From Symsagittifera roscoffensis (Eukaryota; Xenacoelomorpha; Acoela; Convolutidae), in contig NC_087068.1 of the NCBI RefSeq assembly GCF_963678635.1, forward strand, positions 34,169,436-34,233,435: 64,000 nt of DNA. The letters run 5' to 3'. This document shows, one piece after another, positions 63,837-64,000 of this stretch. The notes below the pieces were generated by a model, which did not search any database, had not been told where the DNA came from, and saw only the letters and a list, made by a program, of their open reading frames with translations. The position numbers and the translations under genes are program-made. Numbering within the stretch: the first letter of the stretch is position 1; each line of letters begins with the position of its first letter.

Positions 63837-64000
63837 ATAGTTCGGAACTGTCGAGGAAGCCTTTGTTTCAGTCGGAAAACAAGAGGTTATAAATTTTCTG
63901 GGAAGGTATTTCTTGTAAAAGACTTCAATTTTCAGTAGTTTTCTGAAGAAAGTTAATTAATTGTTCAATGTCCTTAACTTCGGAGATGCGGGGTATTGCT

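Larger units (their letters stand above)
13598..64000 (-). repeat. tRNA-Ala dimer satellite, block 2
   Basis: Continues the array after the LINE to the end of the window, still in the same orientation. Its first bases complete the B monomer split by the insertion. Local higher-order periods, hybrids and scrambled zones are listed separately. The last unit is cut by the window edge, so the array extends beyond it. Confidence 0.95.

Noticed and set aside
1592-63938. Dozens of 60-112-codon open frames on both strands with repeated peptides (such as SGSSFGDAGHRSPYLSHAKRAL and DVAQMVERSLSMREVRGSMP)
   Set aside because: They translate the tRNA-like part and linkers of the satellite, many lack an ATG start, and they recur only because the DNA repeats.
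1592-64000. CRISPR-like repeat/spacer array
   Set aside because: Repeats are ~220/440 bp with homologous spacers and tRNA content; nothing resembles CRISPR repeats or cas genes.
1592-64000. tRNA-derived SINE family
   Set aside because: The copies are tandem, in phase and without target duplications or A-rich tails, so satellite amplification fits better than retroposition.
1-64000. Prokaryotic or organelle tRNA cluster
   Set aside because: There is no encoded CCA, A/B boxes fit Pol III, and the inserted element is a eukaryotic LINE.

Overview
This is eukaryotic repeat DNA, most likely from an animal, and almost all of it is satellite made from tRNA genes. The evidence: the tRNA units carry internal Pol III A and B boxes and encode no CCA end; the alanine-type unit has A54 in the T loop as in insect tRNA-Ala; and the only protein-coding element is an APE-type LINE of animal style with 2A, PHD-like finger, endonuclease, reverse transcriptase and a C-terminal CCHC motif. 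I cannot name the species. I see no host protein gene.

Layout. (1) Positions 1-1591: two full units and one partial unit (spacing 677 and 656 bp) of a satellite carrying a + strand type II tRNA-like sequence that resembles tRNA-Ser(GCU), with anticodon GUU and damaged stems. (2) From about 1592 to the end: a tandem array of ~440-bp dimers, all in one orientation. Each dimer has two ~220-bp monomers. Monomer A carries a 73-nt minus-strand tRNA-Ala (anticodon UGC or AGC, G3-U70 pair kept, most stems intact). Monomer B carries a related tRNA-like sequence with a broken anticodon stem and B box. The A and B linkers also resemble each other, so the dimer looks like an old duplication of a ~220-bp ancestor. 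I counted about 135-140 A copies; three (14613, 15493, 38692) match the family consensus at every base. (3) Positions 9931-13597: a LINE inserted at the 5' end of a B-type tRNA-like sequence, flanked by a 10-11 bp target-site duplication and broken by two frameshifts.

The array changes along its length. It shows larger local periods (880, 886, 496, 1300, 878, ~610, 1515 and 440/881 bp), crossover hybrids between A and B monomers, and two scrambled zones. One (55375-56530) amplifies the A-box/D-arm segment, and the other (58080-60060) holds several perfect inverted repeats. The 1515-bp duplication at 44052-47121 looks very recent.

How the parts could work together is inference. The array is either a very large tRNA-Ala gene bank in which a minority of copies could be active, or a satellite that presents a dense one-strand series of TFIIIC (A box/B box) sites. 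In A copies the first T4 terminator is about 76 nt beyond the tRNA 3' end; in B copies a T5 run is about 17 nt beyond it. Coordinates were read by eye; the lesions listed per copy are those I noticed and may not be exhaustive.
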